From Oscillospiraceae bacterium (GTDB lineage Bacteria; Bacillota; Clostridia; Oscillospirales; Oscillospiraceae): a stretch of DNA of 64,000 bases. Positions 53,901 to 62,070 of this stretch are shown here, one piece after another. The stretch covers positions 1-64,000 of the forward strand of contig JAJQCF010000034.1 of NCBI GenBank assembly GCA_021202845.1. Direction: 5' to 3'. How positions within the stretch are numbered: the stretch's first letter is position 1; every line of letters starts with the position of its first letter. The notes beneath the pieces were generated by a model. That model was not told the origin of the DNA and ran no database searches. It saw only the letters and a list, made by a program, of their open reading frames with translations. The position numbers and the translations under genes were made by a program.

Positions 53901-54057
53901 CGCCCCACGTCACCATTACCAGCTCCATCGGCATATCCATGTCGGGGAAGTATTCCAGCGGCATGGAGGCCAGCGAGACGGAGCCGAAGACTATAACCGC
54001 GATAAGTACCAGAAATATCCTCGTCGGGTTATTTACAACAGACCTAATAAACTTCAT
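50977..54057 (-). CDS. RND-family efflux pump (HAE1-like)
   Basis: A 1026-residue inner-membrane pump. The two halves each have a helix followed by a large extracytoplasmic loop and a bundle of helices, giving about twelve helices. The start MKFIRSVVNNPTRIF is followed by PLEYFPDMDMP, and the helix-4-like segment GMIVDNAIVIIESCMRYH carries the conserved Asp of proton relay; a second relay segment is GITVNNGIYLVDGTNQL. The C-terminus ends in Lys/Pro-rich sequence. Start at the ATG at 54057 after GGGAGG. Third gene of the operon TolC-like, adaptor, pump. Confidence 0.93.
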   Translation of the reverse strand: MKFIRSVVNNPTRIFLVLIAVIVFGSVSLASMPLEYFPDMDMPMELVMVTWGGADADSIESIVTEEIEDAVKSLSDVDSIISYTFDNYCMVGIQYNYGIDMDEAYMDLRSAMDTLSDDLPDDCGDPTIMEISMDMIATMYISVSYAEGSDGHTILENDLVPDLESTEGVAQVTLMGDSEEYFRLVLDEAAMNQYGLTISSLVSAIAAADFDMPLGDVSMGTQDIALTTSGNLELDSPQILSIPIQTATGAIVSLKDLTVYNGFDTEESDSVVRFNGEETILLSVTKQDSASTIDVCGAVDDVLDEYSAEGLDFEIISSEADTITDTLTQVVQTLIIGVVLTMIILLLFFGSLRASFIVAISMPLSILLAVMCLSLAGYSINLVTGTSLIIAIGMIVDNAIVIIESCMRYHDGGMDLKDAAVKGTTTMVMSVIAGTLTSVVVYLPLGLTSGMVGQMAGPLAWTIALTLLSSLICSVIIVPLLFVLMKPVSKDDIPMNRLMKRMRSGYRRIMPRFLRHPKTVVGAAVIILVIAFMIASQLEFVLFNSDYDGSITLDATFRSGTKVEVIDESIQELETALMEDEYFDRIMLQISDNTASFTAYAVDNCKRSSEEAVEFYTEQFGSTAGMDLTVSAYSSSSMSSMISSGNEVEVLLEGDDLDNLQEAASMVESVMRETGGVINVTNEFNTSQVKGELIIDAQKALAAGTSQASLAAQVYYMLNGVTAATIEYDSTEYDVVIEYPEGKYEDVSALMDQPLLTNSGKYITLSDVATIEYSTSLPSIYRQDDKFTVTLTATTTAASLYTAEDAINAAVDELSFPEGVAVAQSSLQSMQSDSISSMAQALATGIFLVFLVMALQFSSPRLSLMVMITIPFSLIGSFLFLFLIGEPLSVTGLMGFLMLMGITVNNGIYLVDGTNQLRQTMPLGEALVEAGTTRLRPILMTTLTTIISMIPMIFNNDSGMSMMKDMGYIIIGGLVASTLLAMFMLPPFYLLIRRENLDGTKRGRKGKKKSLPEPEPEQPAPQETTV

Positions 54058-54070
54058 CTGCGCCCTCCCG

Positions 54071-55243
54071 TCACTCCGTTTCGGCGTCCGAGGCAAGGCG
54101 GACGGCGGCGCCGTCTCTGAGGTTGCTCGACCACGTCACAATGACCTCGTCGCCCTCGCTGAGACCTTCGGAAATGGCGACCTCCTCGGTCGTGTAGCTG
54201 TCAATTTCCACGTGGGTGCGCACAGCGGCGCCATCGGACATTATGTAAACAAACGCCTCGCCGTTTTCGTAGTAGAGCGCGTCAACAGGGATTATTATCA
54301 CGCTGTCGGAGTAGTGCGAAACGGTTGTCAGCGTGACGGAGAGGCCGTCGGGCAGGCTCTCCGCGCCGTAAATCATGGCCTTAACCTTGAACATTCCCGT
54401 TGTGGAATCGACCACGTTGCTCAGCTCCGCCACGTAGCCGCTGTACTCTATGCCGGCGTTGCTGATGCTGACGGGCTGGCCGATTTCAATGTTGCGGCGC
54501 ACCTCGTCCGTGACGTAGAACGATACCTCGCGGTTGTCGCCGGTGGAGATGATAAAGGCCACGGAGCCGGAGCCGACGAAGTTGTTTTCCGTCACGTTGA
54601 CGGCCTCAACGGTGCCGGAAATGGGGCTTGTTATGTTGTAAAGGGAGAGCTGGTACTGCGCGGAGTCCACGCCGACCTGCGCGGCCTGTATGCCCGCCTG
54701 CGCGGAGCTTAACGTAGCCTGTGCCGCGTCAACCGCCGCCTGCGCGGAGGTCAGGCTCTGCTGCGCGGAGTCAACTTCCACCTTGGACGCCGCGCCTATC
54801 TCGTAGAGCGCCGCGGTGGTGTCGTAGTTGTCCTGAGCCAAGCTGAGGGCTTGCTGGAGGAGCGTCAGCTCGCTGCCGCCGTAGTTGGCGACGGCGCTGG
54901 AGTAGCTCTCGCGCGCGCTGTTCAGGCTGGCGTTGGCGGAGCTGAGGCTGAGCTGGGCGCTCTCGTCGTCCACGCGGCAGAGCTGCTGGTCAACCTCAAC
55001 GGTGTCGCCGACGGAGACGTTGACCTCCTCCACGTTGCCGGAGACGAGCGTAACAACGCTCACGGTGTCGTTGGAGGTCACGGTGCCGACATAGGAAGTC
55101 GAGGTTTGCAGCTTGCCGATGGCGGCAGAGGCGGTTTCAACGGTTATTGTGGAATCCATTTGCTCCTCTACGACCTCGGAGCCGCAGCCCGCGAGCGTCA
55201 GCACACAGGCCGCGCAGAGCACTATTGCGCAGAATTTTTTCAT
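54071..55243 (-). CDS. RND efflux adaptor lipoprotein (MFP/HlyD family)
   Basis: A 390-residue adaptor anchored by lipid at Cys20 (LAGC). It has a barrel-sandwich domain split by a long coiled-coil hairpin (about 85-190, rich in Ala, Ser and Gln: LSSANASLNSARESYSSAVANYG), then ITSPISGTVEAVNVTENNFV and the beta-barrel end domain. It bridges the pump to the third component. In a cell with one membrane it would reach into the wall. Confidence 0.92.
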   Translation of the reverse strand: MKKFCAIVLCAACVLTLAGCGSEVVEEQMDSTITVETASAAIGKLQTSTSYVGTVTSNDTVSVVTLVSGNVEEVNVSVGDTVEVDQQLCRVDDESAQLSLSSANASLNSARESYSSAVANYGGSELTLLQQALSLAQDNYDTTAALYEIGAASKVEVDSAQQSLTSAQAAVDAAQATLSSAQAGIQAAQVGVDSAQYQLSLYNITSPISGTVEAVNVTENNFVGSGSVAFIISTGDNREVSFYVTDEVRRNIEIGQPVSISNAGIEYSGYVAELSNVVDSTTGMFKVKAMIYGAESLPDGLSVTLTTVSHYSDSVIIIPVDALYYENGEAFVYIMSDGAAVRTHVEIDSYTTEEVAISEGLSEGDEVIVTWSSNLRDGAAVRLASDAETE

Positions 55244-55290
55244 TAAATTATAACTCTCCTTACTTTCACTTCACTGGGTTTTTGCGGGGT

Positions 55291-56505
55291 TTACACTATG
55301 CCGTACTGTACGGCGTTCTGGTAGGCGAGACGGGCGGAGAACAAATCCAGCCACGCGCTGTAGACGTCGCTCTCGGCGGAGGCCACGCTGTCCTCGGCGT
55401 CGCGCACGCTGTTGAGGGAGGCCGCGCCGTAGCTGTACTGCGTCTCGGCGGTCGCCAGCAGGGTCTTCTGGTACTCCAGCGTCTCCAACTTGCTCTGGTA
55501 GACCTGCTCGCAGTCGGCGAGTGCGTCGTAGAGCGCCTTGAACGAAGTCTCAAAGCTCTGGTAGGCGGACTGCCATGTTATCTGCGCGGCGTTCCAAGTG
55601 TGCTCGGCCTGCACGCGCAGGTATTCGTTAATACTGTTGACGCGGTAGTCGTCCTGCGCGTCGTCCCAGACCTCGGCGGCGTCGTCCAGCGTCACGTCAG
55701 CGCTGCGCAGCGTCCAGCTGACGGCCTTGGCCGCGGCGAGGTCGGCGTCGTAGTCTATGGCGCTCCAGTCGGTTGTGTCGTCCGTGGGCAGCGCGCCGAG
55801 GGTCAAATCGCCGGTCGGCTCCGCGCCTATCAGCGTTTGCAGCTGCGCCTTGTAGGTGGCGATGTTAGTGTTCAGCGTTTGCAGCGAGCTGACGGTAGTG
55901 GCGCGGGTCTGCTCCAAGGCGGTCACTGTCTGGGCGGAGACTTGGCCGAGGCTGTGGCGCAGGTTCAGCTCCGTCAGGCTGCGGTCTATGGTGGCAATGC
56001 CGCGCTCAACGTCGGCCGCGGACTGCTCAAGGCTCAAAAGCGTTATGTACAGCGTCTGACCGGCGGCCACGAGCTGGTTGGCGCTGTCGCGCAGCTGCCA
56101 AGCGGCATCCTCGTAGTTCTCCTGAATCTTGCCGTCCATGAGGTCGTCGAACGTCTCGCGCAGGGTGTCATAGGTGTTGGCAACGGTGGTCGCGTCGAGG
56201 CCGTATTCCAGCATATACCACTCGGCTGTCGCCAGAGCGTTCAGCTGGTCGCGGAGGTTCTCGGCCATGTCGTCATAGTTGACAGCCTCGATGCCGCTTA
56301 TGCTCTCGGCGATTATCTGTCCGCTGAGGCTGTTCTCGCGGATTTCGGCCTCCAAGTCCGCCCACTCAATGGCGCTGACGGTCTCGGCGCTCTCGGCTGT
56401 CTCGGCGGCGGTGTCAACGATTATTACGTCGGCCAGCGCGGGGGTGGCAGAGAGGGAGCAGACCAGCGCCGCGGCGAGTACGGCGGATATTAGTTTCTTC
56501 TTCAT
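55291..56505 (-). CDS. TolC-like outer-efflux-type protein
   Basis: A 404-residue exported protein with a cleavable signal peptide (1-25, ending ATPALA). The rest is almost entirely long amphipathic helices rich in Ala, Gln, Asp and Thr, with repeats like SLEQSAADVERGIATIDRSLTELNLRHSLGQVSAQTVTALEQTRA, as in the TolC helical barrel. I see no clear beta-barrel strands. First gene of the operon. TolC-type proteins belong in an outer membrane, so in this lineage it may act as a wall-spanning helical channel or adaptor; that is inference. Confidence 0.8.
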   Translation of the reverse strand: MKKKLISAVLAAALVCSLSATPALADVIIVDTAAETAESAETVSAIEWADLEAEIRENSLSGQIIAESISGIEAVNYDDMAENLRDQLNALATAEWYMLEYGLDATTVANTYDTLRETFDDLMDGKIQENYEDAAWQLRDSANQLVAAGQTLYITLLSLEQSAADVERGIATIDRSLTELNLRHSLGQVSAQTVTALEQTRATTVSSLQTLNTNIATYKAQLQTLIGAEPTGDLTLGALPTDDTTDWSAIDYDADLAAAKAVSWTLRSADVTLDDAAEVWDDAQDDYRVNSINEYLRVQAEHTWNAAQITWQSAYQSFETSFKALYDALADCEQVYQSKLETLEYQKTLLATAETQYSYGAASLNSVRDAEDSVASAESDVYSAWLDLFSARLAYQNAVQYGIV

Positions 56506-56578
56506 AAAAAATCATCTCCTATAAAAATAAAAACGGGGTTGGCGTTACATTTATTTTAAGACGCTTGTTAAGTTGTCC

Positions 56579-56607
56579 TTGACAAACGTCACGTTGTTTA
56601 GTATAAT
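56579..56607 (+). promoter_or_regulatory. Promoter of the TetR-family gene
   Basis: TTGACA (56579-56584) and TATAAT (56602-56607), spacing 17, perfect consensus. Transcription would start near 56614. Its -10 overlaps the -10 of the opposite promoter. An 11-bp palindrome AACGTCACGTT lies in the spacer (56585-56595). Confidence 0.75.
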
Positions 56608-56628
56608 CACACAGTGCTATAAAGTCAA
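56600..56628 (-). promoter_or_regulatory. Promoter of the RND efflux operon
   Basis: On the minus strand, -35 TTGACT (56628-56623) and -10 TATACT (56605-56600), spacing 17. It is fully interlocked with the plus-strand promoter, so only one can be occupied at a time. Confidence 0.75.
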
Positions 56629-56643
56629 CAGACTGTTTATTTT

Positions 56644-56695
56644 AATTTGTTGCGAAGTAAACAAATTTTCTGCGATTTGCTGCAAAAGCAACAAA
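56644..56695. promoter_or_regulatory. Candidate TetR operators
   Basis: AATTTGTT (56644-56651) and AACAAATT (56660-56667) form a perfect 8-bp dyad. A second dyad TTTGCTGC (56676-56683) with GCAACAAA (56688-56695) has one mismatch. The half-site TTTGYTGC recurs. Both lie between the promoters and the TetR start codon. Confidence 0.5.
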
Positions 56696-56721
56696 ATCGG
56701 CAAAAGTGTTGGAGCTGCATC

Positions 56722-57267
56722 ATGGAAAACCAGAGAATAAGAGTGACAAAAACAATTTTAAAAGACGCGCTGCTGCGCCTTCTGCATGAAAAGCCGCTGG
56801 ACAAAATAACGGTTTACGAGCTGTGCCAAGAGGCGGAGATAAATCGCTCCACGTTCTACAAGTACTACGGCAGCCCGCAGGACTTGCTGGAGGACGCGGA
56901 GGACGACTTTTTTGCGGAAATGCAGAATAATCTGCGCAACATTGAAAAAATGGACACGGACAGGCGGGTGCAGGCGCTGGAATATCTGTTCAGTCAGCGG
57001 GACACGTTCCGCGCGCTGGTGAACGCGGCGGGGGAGACTCGCTTTGTGGAGCGGCTTTCGGAGTTTTTGCCCGCCTCGGAGAGTATAAAACAAATATTCG
57101 AGAGCGAGCGGCTGACGGAGGCGCAAAAGCGATATTTCAGCCTCTTTTATGCCTCGGGCGGCTACGCCATAATCCGCAGCTGGCTCTTTGCCGACGACCC
57201 CGAACCGGCGACGGAAATTGTGCGCTTAATAGAAATACTCACAAACCACGGCGCGGGCGGTCTGTGA
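56722..57267 (+). CDS. TetR-family transcriptional regulator
   Basis: A 181-residue regulator: the N-terminal HTH (VTKTILKDALLRLLHEKPLDKITVYELCQEAEINRSTFYKYYGSPQDLLEDAEDDF) is typical of the TetR/AcrR family, of the YjdC/dihydroxyacetone-regulator-like subgroup with the FYKYY motif. The C-terminal ligand domain is divergent. Start at the ATG at 56722, ten bases after GGAG; the frame runs 25 codons upstream over the operators. It diverges from the efflux operon and most likely represses it. Confidence 0.9.
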   Translation: MENQRIRVTKTILKDALLRLLHEKPLDKITVYELCQEAEINRSTFYKYYGSPQDLLEDAEDDFFAEMQNNLRNIEKMDTDRRVQALEYLFSQRDTFRALVNAAGETRFVERLSEFLPASESIKQIFESERLTEAQKRYFSLFYASGGYAIIRSWLFADDPEPATEIVRLIEILTNHGAGGL

Positions 57268-57347
57268 GTATAATACAGAATATATATTTATTTAGTTTTG
57301 CAAATTTGTGTCCAAATTGTAAACTTTTCAGGTTATTTTAAGGTTTC

Positions 57348-58115
57348 TTAGGCCTCGCGGCGCTCTGCCGCGGGGCTTTTTTGCGCGGCGGCGAGGCGGG
57401 AGACGTGGCGCACAAGCTCAATTTGCAGCTTGCGGTCCATTAAATACGCGACTATGGCGTCGTTCAGCTCCGTGTCGTAGGGCGCAAGTTCCGCGGCGCG
57501 GGCGCAGAGCAATTCCAGCGCGCTCTCGTCGCCTGTTGTCTTTATGCGCTCCAAGGTGCTTGCGGCGAGGGTGCGGAACATCTCCGCGTACTGCCGGCGG
57601 TAAACGTCCAGCCACGGGGCTGGGGCAGTGAAGGCCAAAAATTCGCCGCCGTATAGCTCCAGCGCCTCGCCGCAGACGGCCACGGCGGTATCGTCGTCCG
57701 GCGGCAGACCGCGCTCGGCGCGGCAGAGGGCGGCGAACTCGTCGCAGTCGAACGTCAGGCGGTAGTCGCTGTTGAGGGCGAAGCGGCCGCCGTAGCAGAG
57801 CACAAGGCCGCCGCTGCGCTTGTCGTCCGTGACGGGCTCCAGCAGCTTACGCAGGCGGCTGAGGCGCACGCGGGCGTTGCCGCTGCTGGTGGCGCTGCCG
57901 TCGGGCGCGGCCCAGAGCACGGCGTCCAGCTCCTCCATGCTGACCTCGCGGCCGCGGTTGACGAGCAGATATTTCAGGAGCGTCCACGGCAGGGACTCGC
58001 GCTCGCGCCGCTCGCCCACGCGCACCGCGCCGCGCCGCAGCTCCACCGCGCCAAAGAGCCGCACGGCGATTTCCGGCCTTTCGGTGTTGAAGCTCCCCTT
58101 TCGGATATCCGACAT
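57348..58115 (-). CDS. BTAD-domain (SARP-like) transcriptional regulator
   Basis: A 255-residue protein: an OmpR-type winged helix (about 15-110; VRLFGAVELRRGAV, LPWTLLKYLLVNRGREVSMEELDAVLWAA, NARVRLSRLRKLLEP) and a bacterial transcriptional activation domain (about 125-225; YRLTFDCDEFAALCRA, LYGGEFLAFTAPAPWLDVYRRQYAEMFRTLAA). Such regulators control secondary metabolism or envelope genes; the target is unknown. It is downstream of the SLH gene. SD AAGGAGAAAA precedes the ATG at 58115. Confidence 0.85.
   Translation of the reverse strand: MSDIRKGSFNTERPEIAVRLFGAVELRRGAVRVGERRERESLPWTLLKYLLVNRGREVSMEELDAVLWAAPDGSATSSGNARVRLSRLRKLLEPVTDDKRSGGLVLCYGGRFALNSDYRLTFDCDEFAALCRAERGLPPDDDTAVAVCGEALELYGGEFLAFTAPAPWLDVYRRQYAEMFRTLAASTLERIKTTGDESALELLCARAAELAPYDTELNDAIVAYLMDRKLQIELVRHVSRLAAAQKSPAAERREA
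57352..57382 (+). terminator. Terminator of the TetR gene inside the BTAD gene
   Basis: GCCTCGCGG (57352-57360) pairs with 57368-57376 with one wobble, followed by six T. It lies within the last codons of the convergent BTAD gene, so its sequence is both coding and terminating. Confidence 0.7.
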
Positions 58116-58143
58116 AATTTTCTCCTTAGTGTGTCAAAAAACA

Positions 58144-58176
58144 GGGAGACAGAACGGTGTTAAGGTTCTGCCTCCC
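58144..58176 (-). terminator. Terminator of the SLH gene
   Basis: 12-bp arms (58144-58155 and 58165-58176, core GGGAG-CAGAAC) with one mismatch; on the minus strand TGTTTTTTG follows. Confidence 0.8.
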
Positions 58177-58210
58177 CTCGCGGTTAGTTAGCTGTTAAGC
58201 TATGTAGGAC

Positions 58211-60838
58211 TTAGTCCTCGGATATCGTAACGCCGATGCTCTCAAAGTAGGTAACTGCCTTAGCAATGTCGGGGTTAACCGCTATCACTGCAACTGCTTC
58301 TGCGCTCATGGAGTTGTCAACAGCATCGTCCTCAGTGAACACCCAAACGAGGTCGCCCTCGCTGGCCGCGGTTGCGCTGCGGCTGCTGGTGGACTTAACG
58401 CGGGTCTTCTCATAGTCGTCGGCAAGCGCGAACACATAATCCGCTTCGCCGTCGCCGTCAACGTCAACCTCAATGCTGTCGCTGGCCTTGGTGGTTACAA
58501 CGCCGGCATAGATGAAGTAGTCATCGCTGTAGTTGATGAAGCTGTAGCCGCTCGAAGAATCGGTGTAATCGCTTGCAGCATAGAAGTCGGTGTAACCGTC
58601 GGAGTTGACCTCAATCCAACCGGCTTCGTAAGTGGTGAAGTCGCTGCTGTCGTACTCGTCATCGTCAAACAGGTAGCTCACGACAGAGCCTGCAACATAG
58701 AAGTCGTAGTACGTGCCGTCGCTGACACTGTCGCCCGTGCCCTTGTACATAGCATAGACAAGGTCGTCGCTGGTCGTTATATCGTCACCGAACACATAGA
58801 TGTAGGTCAGACGGGTCTGGGATGTGCTGGTGAAGATAGCCAGAACCGGCGTATCGTATTCAGCATCGGGGAAGTTGGCGTATCCGCTGTAGGTCTTGGC
58901 ATCGTCAACAAGCACGAGCTTGGTGCTGCTGGTAGCATACTTGGTGCTGCTGCCGAGCGTTACCGCAGTAACGTCGTCAACGCTGATGTAGCTGTACTGC
59001 TCAGCCTTGGTGCCGATGCTCTTCAGGGTGTAGTAACCGCTGCTGTTCACGGTGTAGGCAAAGATTTTGCCCTTAACAGCAGCAACAATGTCATCGGCAT
59101 CGTCGTCATCGAGGAGCGGCATAGCGCTTCCCTCTATGGTTACTTTAGCCTTGGTGTCGCTATCCTCGTTGCTTACATTCAGGTATACGGTATCAGTTGT
59201 ACCGTCAGTGAACTGAACCTTAACCTTGACATAAGCATCGTCAAAGCCGTCATATGCCTCTGCGCTCGCGCTCTTGACATACAGATAGTTCTTGGTAACA
59301 CTGCTGGAACTGGATTCGTCCGCTGACTCAAAGCCTATGAGGTTGCCATAGGTGTCAAGATAGAGAACAAACGTATCGTCATAATTCTTGTCGCTGTAAG
59401 CGGTGGACATATCATCGCAGCCGTAGCCAATGCTTCTGCTGAAGGAGCTGGAGTAATTGTACTTGGTTCCGTCAACTGTGACAGCGCTGCTTGCATAAGC
59501 GGTGGGAACGCCCTCAACAGAAGTAGCTGCAACTATAGACTGGGCAACATCATCATCGTCTGCGCTCCAAGTTACTATAACCCAGTCATCCTCTTCAAAG
59601 CTGGAAAGGTTGGAAGCGGCATCGCTGTCGATGGTTATAGTCGTTGCATCGCCGTCGTTCAGGTAGGCGTCCAGCGTAAGCTCGATATCGCCGTCGTCAT
59701 CGTCAACATCGGTGACCTGAGCCAGATAATCGGTTATAATAATAGCCTGTACGTACTTGTCGCCGTTGCCGTCGGTTAAAACATAAACCTCCATGTACTG
59801 GCCGCGGGCAACCAGAGTATCGTCATCGTTGCTCTTTTCGGGAGCTTCGAGGCTTGTGGTTTCCTCACCGTCAACGATGTATGTCCAGTCGTAACCGGCA
59901 ATTGTCTTGCCGACAGTGCTGTAAACATCTCCGGAGGTAGCCTTGCCGGTAATTGTGTAGTCGATGTCGTCTGTTACATAGTCGTCGCTGATTTCGTCTC
60001 CGTCAGACTGCCAAGTGTAGTAGGGACGACCGAAAGCATCTTCAGATTCGTCATTGGTCTTGGTAAGGTCATAGGTCTGGTAACCTATGGTGTACTCGTA
60101 AGCAGTCTCGTCGTTGTCGTCATCATCAATGTAGCTCTCATACTGATAAGAGCCCTTGACGGTGGTGCTGATAGCGTTCAGAGCGGAAGTGCCGACATAG
60201 TATTCGCCAAAGGTGTCGTTGTAGCTGACCTGCGCAACATTCACAAGAGCGTTGAAGGTGTACAGAGCCATCTCATCACGGGTGATGGCGGTGTTGCCGC
60301 TGAGGGAGCCCTCCTTGTTCTTGTAGAGGCCGAGGGAGCCTGCGGAAGCTGCAACGGACACAGCCCAGCTCGCGCCGGTGTACTCGCCGTTTACGCCGTA
60401 GCCGAGGGTGCAGAGCAGCATCTTGCCGAACTGGTAAGCGGTGACTTCGTCGTCAGGGTTGAAGTTGCCGGTGCCGTCGCCGTCGATAATGCCGGCGCTG
60501 GCGCAGTAGGCTATGTAGCCGACAGCCCAGTGGGTCAGGGGCACATCGTCAAACGGAGCGCTGGTAGCGCTGAGGGAAGATGCGGTCTCTGCGCCGAGCG
60601 CGAGGTAGGCGATAATCTTCGCCGCCTGAGCGCGGGTCATGTTTTCACTGCCGTTAAAGGCGCCGTCTGTGCCTTCCAGTATGCCTATGCCGGTGAGGAC
60701 ATCGACAGCCTCAACATAAGTAATGTCATCAACGTCTGTGTAGTCGGACAGGCTCGCGGCGCTTGCCGTTACTGCCAGAGAGCAGACGAGGGACACTACC
60801 AGCACGAGGCAGAGAAGGCGTTTGAAGTTCTTCTTCAT
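58211..60838 (-). CDS. S-layer homology (SLH) domain surface protein
   Basis: An 875-residue exported protein with signal peptide (1-28, ending VTASA). Residues about 30-215 hold three SLH repeats (DVDDITYVEAVDVLTGIGILEG with MTRAQAAKIIAYLAL; FDDVPLTHWAVGYIAYCASAGIIDGDGTGNFNPDDEVTAYQFGKMLLCTLGYG; the third around 155-210), which bind pyruvylated wall polymer. The rest is a very acidic region, rich in Asp, Ser, Tyr and Thr (many DDD runs), probably beta-rich. It has no enzyme motif that I recognise. Good SD (AGGAGG). Its leader runs up to the recombinase cassette at 61010, and I see only a weak native promoter there. Confidence 0.9.
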   Translation of the reverse strand: MKKNFKRLLCLVLVVSLVCSLAVTASAASLSDYTDVDDITYVEAVDVLTGIGILEGTDGAFNGSENMTRAQAAKIIAYLALGAETASSLSATSAPFDDVPLTHWAVGYIAYCASAGIIDGDGTGNFNPDDEVTAYQFGKMLLCTLGYGVNGEYTGASWAVSVAASAGSLGLYKNKEGSLSGNTAITRDEMALYTFNALVNVAQVSYNDTFGEYYVGTSALNAISTTVKGSYQYESYIDDDDNDETAYEYTIGYQTYDLTKTNDESEDAFGRPYYTWQSDGDEISDDYVTDDIDYTITGKATSGDVYSTVGKTIAGYDWTYIVDGEETTSLEAPEKSNDDDTLVARGQYMEVYVLTDGNGDKYVQAIIITDYLAQVTDVDDDDGDIELTLDAYLNDGDATTITIDSDAASNLSSFEEDDWVIVTWSADDDDVAQSIVAATSVEGVPTAYASSAVTVDGTKYNYSSSFSRSIGYGCDDMSTAYSDKNYDDTFVLYLDTYGNLIGFESADESSSSSVTKNYLYVKSASAEAYDGFDDAYVKVKVQFTDGTTDTVYLNVSNEDSDTKAKVTIEGSAMPLLDDDDADDIVAAVKGKIFAYTVNSSGYYTLKSIGTKAEQYSYISVDDVTAVTLGSSTKYATSSTKLVLVDDAKTYSGYANFPDAEYDTPVLAIFTSTSQTRLTYIYVFGDDITTSDDLVYAMYKGTGDSVSDGTYYDFYVAGSVVSYLFDDDEYDSSDFTTYEAGWIEVNSDGYTDFYAASDYTDSSSGYSFINYSDDYFIYAGVVTTKASDSIEVDVDGDGEADYVFALADDYEKTRVKSTSSRSATAASEGDLVWVFTEDDAVDNSMSAEAVAVIAVNPDIAKAVTYFESIGVTISED

Positions 60839-61009
60839 GGTGGGTGTTTCCTCCTTAAAATGTTTTCCGCGTTCCGCGCGGAATTTTTATATGCACAAGC
60901 CCCTCTTTTTCCGCGGGCTTTATGCCTTAATTAAAAATTCCGTCTTGCTTTTTCACCCACCATATGCTATATTAAAAATGTAGGTTACTCCCGCAAGTCG
61001 GCGCGCTTT

Positions 61010-61035
61010 TCGCAAATCATAGGATTTGCGACAGC
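61010..61035 (-). repeat. 26-bp inverted repeat, left copy
   Basis: Read on the minus strand it is GCTG, TCGCAAATC, CTAT, GATTTGCGA. The 9-base arms pair perfectly around the 4-base centre. A wider pair AAGTCGG (60995-61001) and CCGACTT (61042-61048) surrounds it. It lies 171 bases upstream of the SLH start codon. Confidence 0.9.
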
Positions 61036-61057
61036 ATATCACCGACTTTTTTCCAAT

Positions 61058-62053
61058 TCAGAAGCTCGCCGCAAGGCGCTCCACCAGGCTCCGCATTGCT
61101 GCCATTGACGGGTGTACATACGTATTCAAAGTTACACTGACATCGGAGTGACCCAAAATACGGCTGAGAGTTTTCGGGTCACAGCCAAGTTGAACACACT
61201 TAGTGGCAAACGTGTGGCGCAGGGCGTGAAAGTTCACGTCCTCCACTCCCGCCATCTGCAAAAGGCGCTTGAAGTGGTGCTGCAGCGTCCTCGGTTCCAT
61301 AAAAAACCGCGGGTTGTTTGTCAGCACATAGTAATCCGGCCTGCACCGGTGCTCTGCCACTTCCGCCAGCAGAGACGCGGGCAGCGGGATTATTCGGCAT
61401 GAGCTGCGGCTTTTCGGCGCGTCCAACACCACAATGGTGCGCCGGTTGTCCCTCTCGCCGAAGTCGGGGTTCAGAATACGCTGCACAGTCCTGCGGACGG
61501 TTAGCAGCCCGTCAGTTGAGATGTCTCCCCATCTCAGCGCGCAAAGCTCGCCGATGCGCAGCCCCGTGTACATACAAAGCAGTATTCCGAACGCCTCCGC
61601 GCCCTCCGTTTCCTTGAGCAGCTTTTCCAGCCGGCCCCACTCGTCCTTCCCCAGCACGCGCGTCTCCTTACTCGCGCGCCGCGGGGAATCCAGCGCGTCC
61701 CAGCCGGAAAAAGGCACTCCCCGCCTCTCCGCCTGCTCAAGCGCGCCGCGCAAAACCGTTACAATGCTGCAAACCGTGGAGCCTGAAAGAGGCGGCTCCC
61801 CTTCTGTGCCGTAAACCTTGCGGTTCAGGAAGTCGGACACCGCCTCACGTGTAAGCTGGGTGACCGCAAGGCCGCCCAGCTCATGTTTTATGTGCTTTTC
61901 AGCCACGCGGCGGTAGGTTGAGCAAGTCGAGCGCTTTCGCCTTTCAGCGCAGCGCTCCAGCCACAGTTCCACTGCGTCCCAAACTGTCATTTCATCCCGC
62001 GCCGGCGGCCTTCCGCGCGGGTTCGGGTATATTCTGCTTACAGTATAAACCAT
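61058..62053 (-). CDS. Solitary tyrosine recombinase
   Basis: A 331-residue site-specific recombinase with core-binding domain (about 25-110) and catalytic domain. The active-site set is intact: Arg in TGLRIGELCALRW, the Lys strand, His-x-x-Arg in HALRHTFAT, His in LGHSDVS and nucleophile Tyr in TLNTYVHP. No excisionase or other mobile gene is beside it. Start at the ATG at 62053, seven bases after AAGGAAG; a GTG two codons upstream would overlap that site. Its gene fills the cassette bounded by 26-bp inverted repeats. Confidence 0.93.
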   Translation of the reverse strand: MVYTVSRIYPNPRGRPPARDEMTVWDAVELWLERCAERRKRSTCSTYRRVAEKHIKHELGGLAVTQLTREAVSDFLNRKVYGTEGEPPLSGSTVCSIVTVLRGALEQAERRGVPFSGWDALDSPRRASKETRVLGKDEWGRLEKLLKETEGAEAFGILLCMYTGLRIGELCALRWGDISTDGLLTVRRTVQRILNPDFGERDNRRTIVVLDAPKSRSSCRIIPLPASLLAEVAEHRCRPDYYVLTNNPRFFMEPRTLQHHFKRLLQMAGVEDVNFHALRHTFATKCVQLGCDPKTLSRILGHSDVSVTLNTYVHPSMAAMRSLVERLAASF

Positions 62054-62070
62054 CGGCACACTTCCTTATA

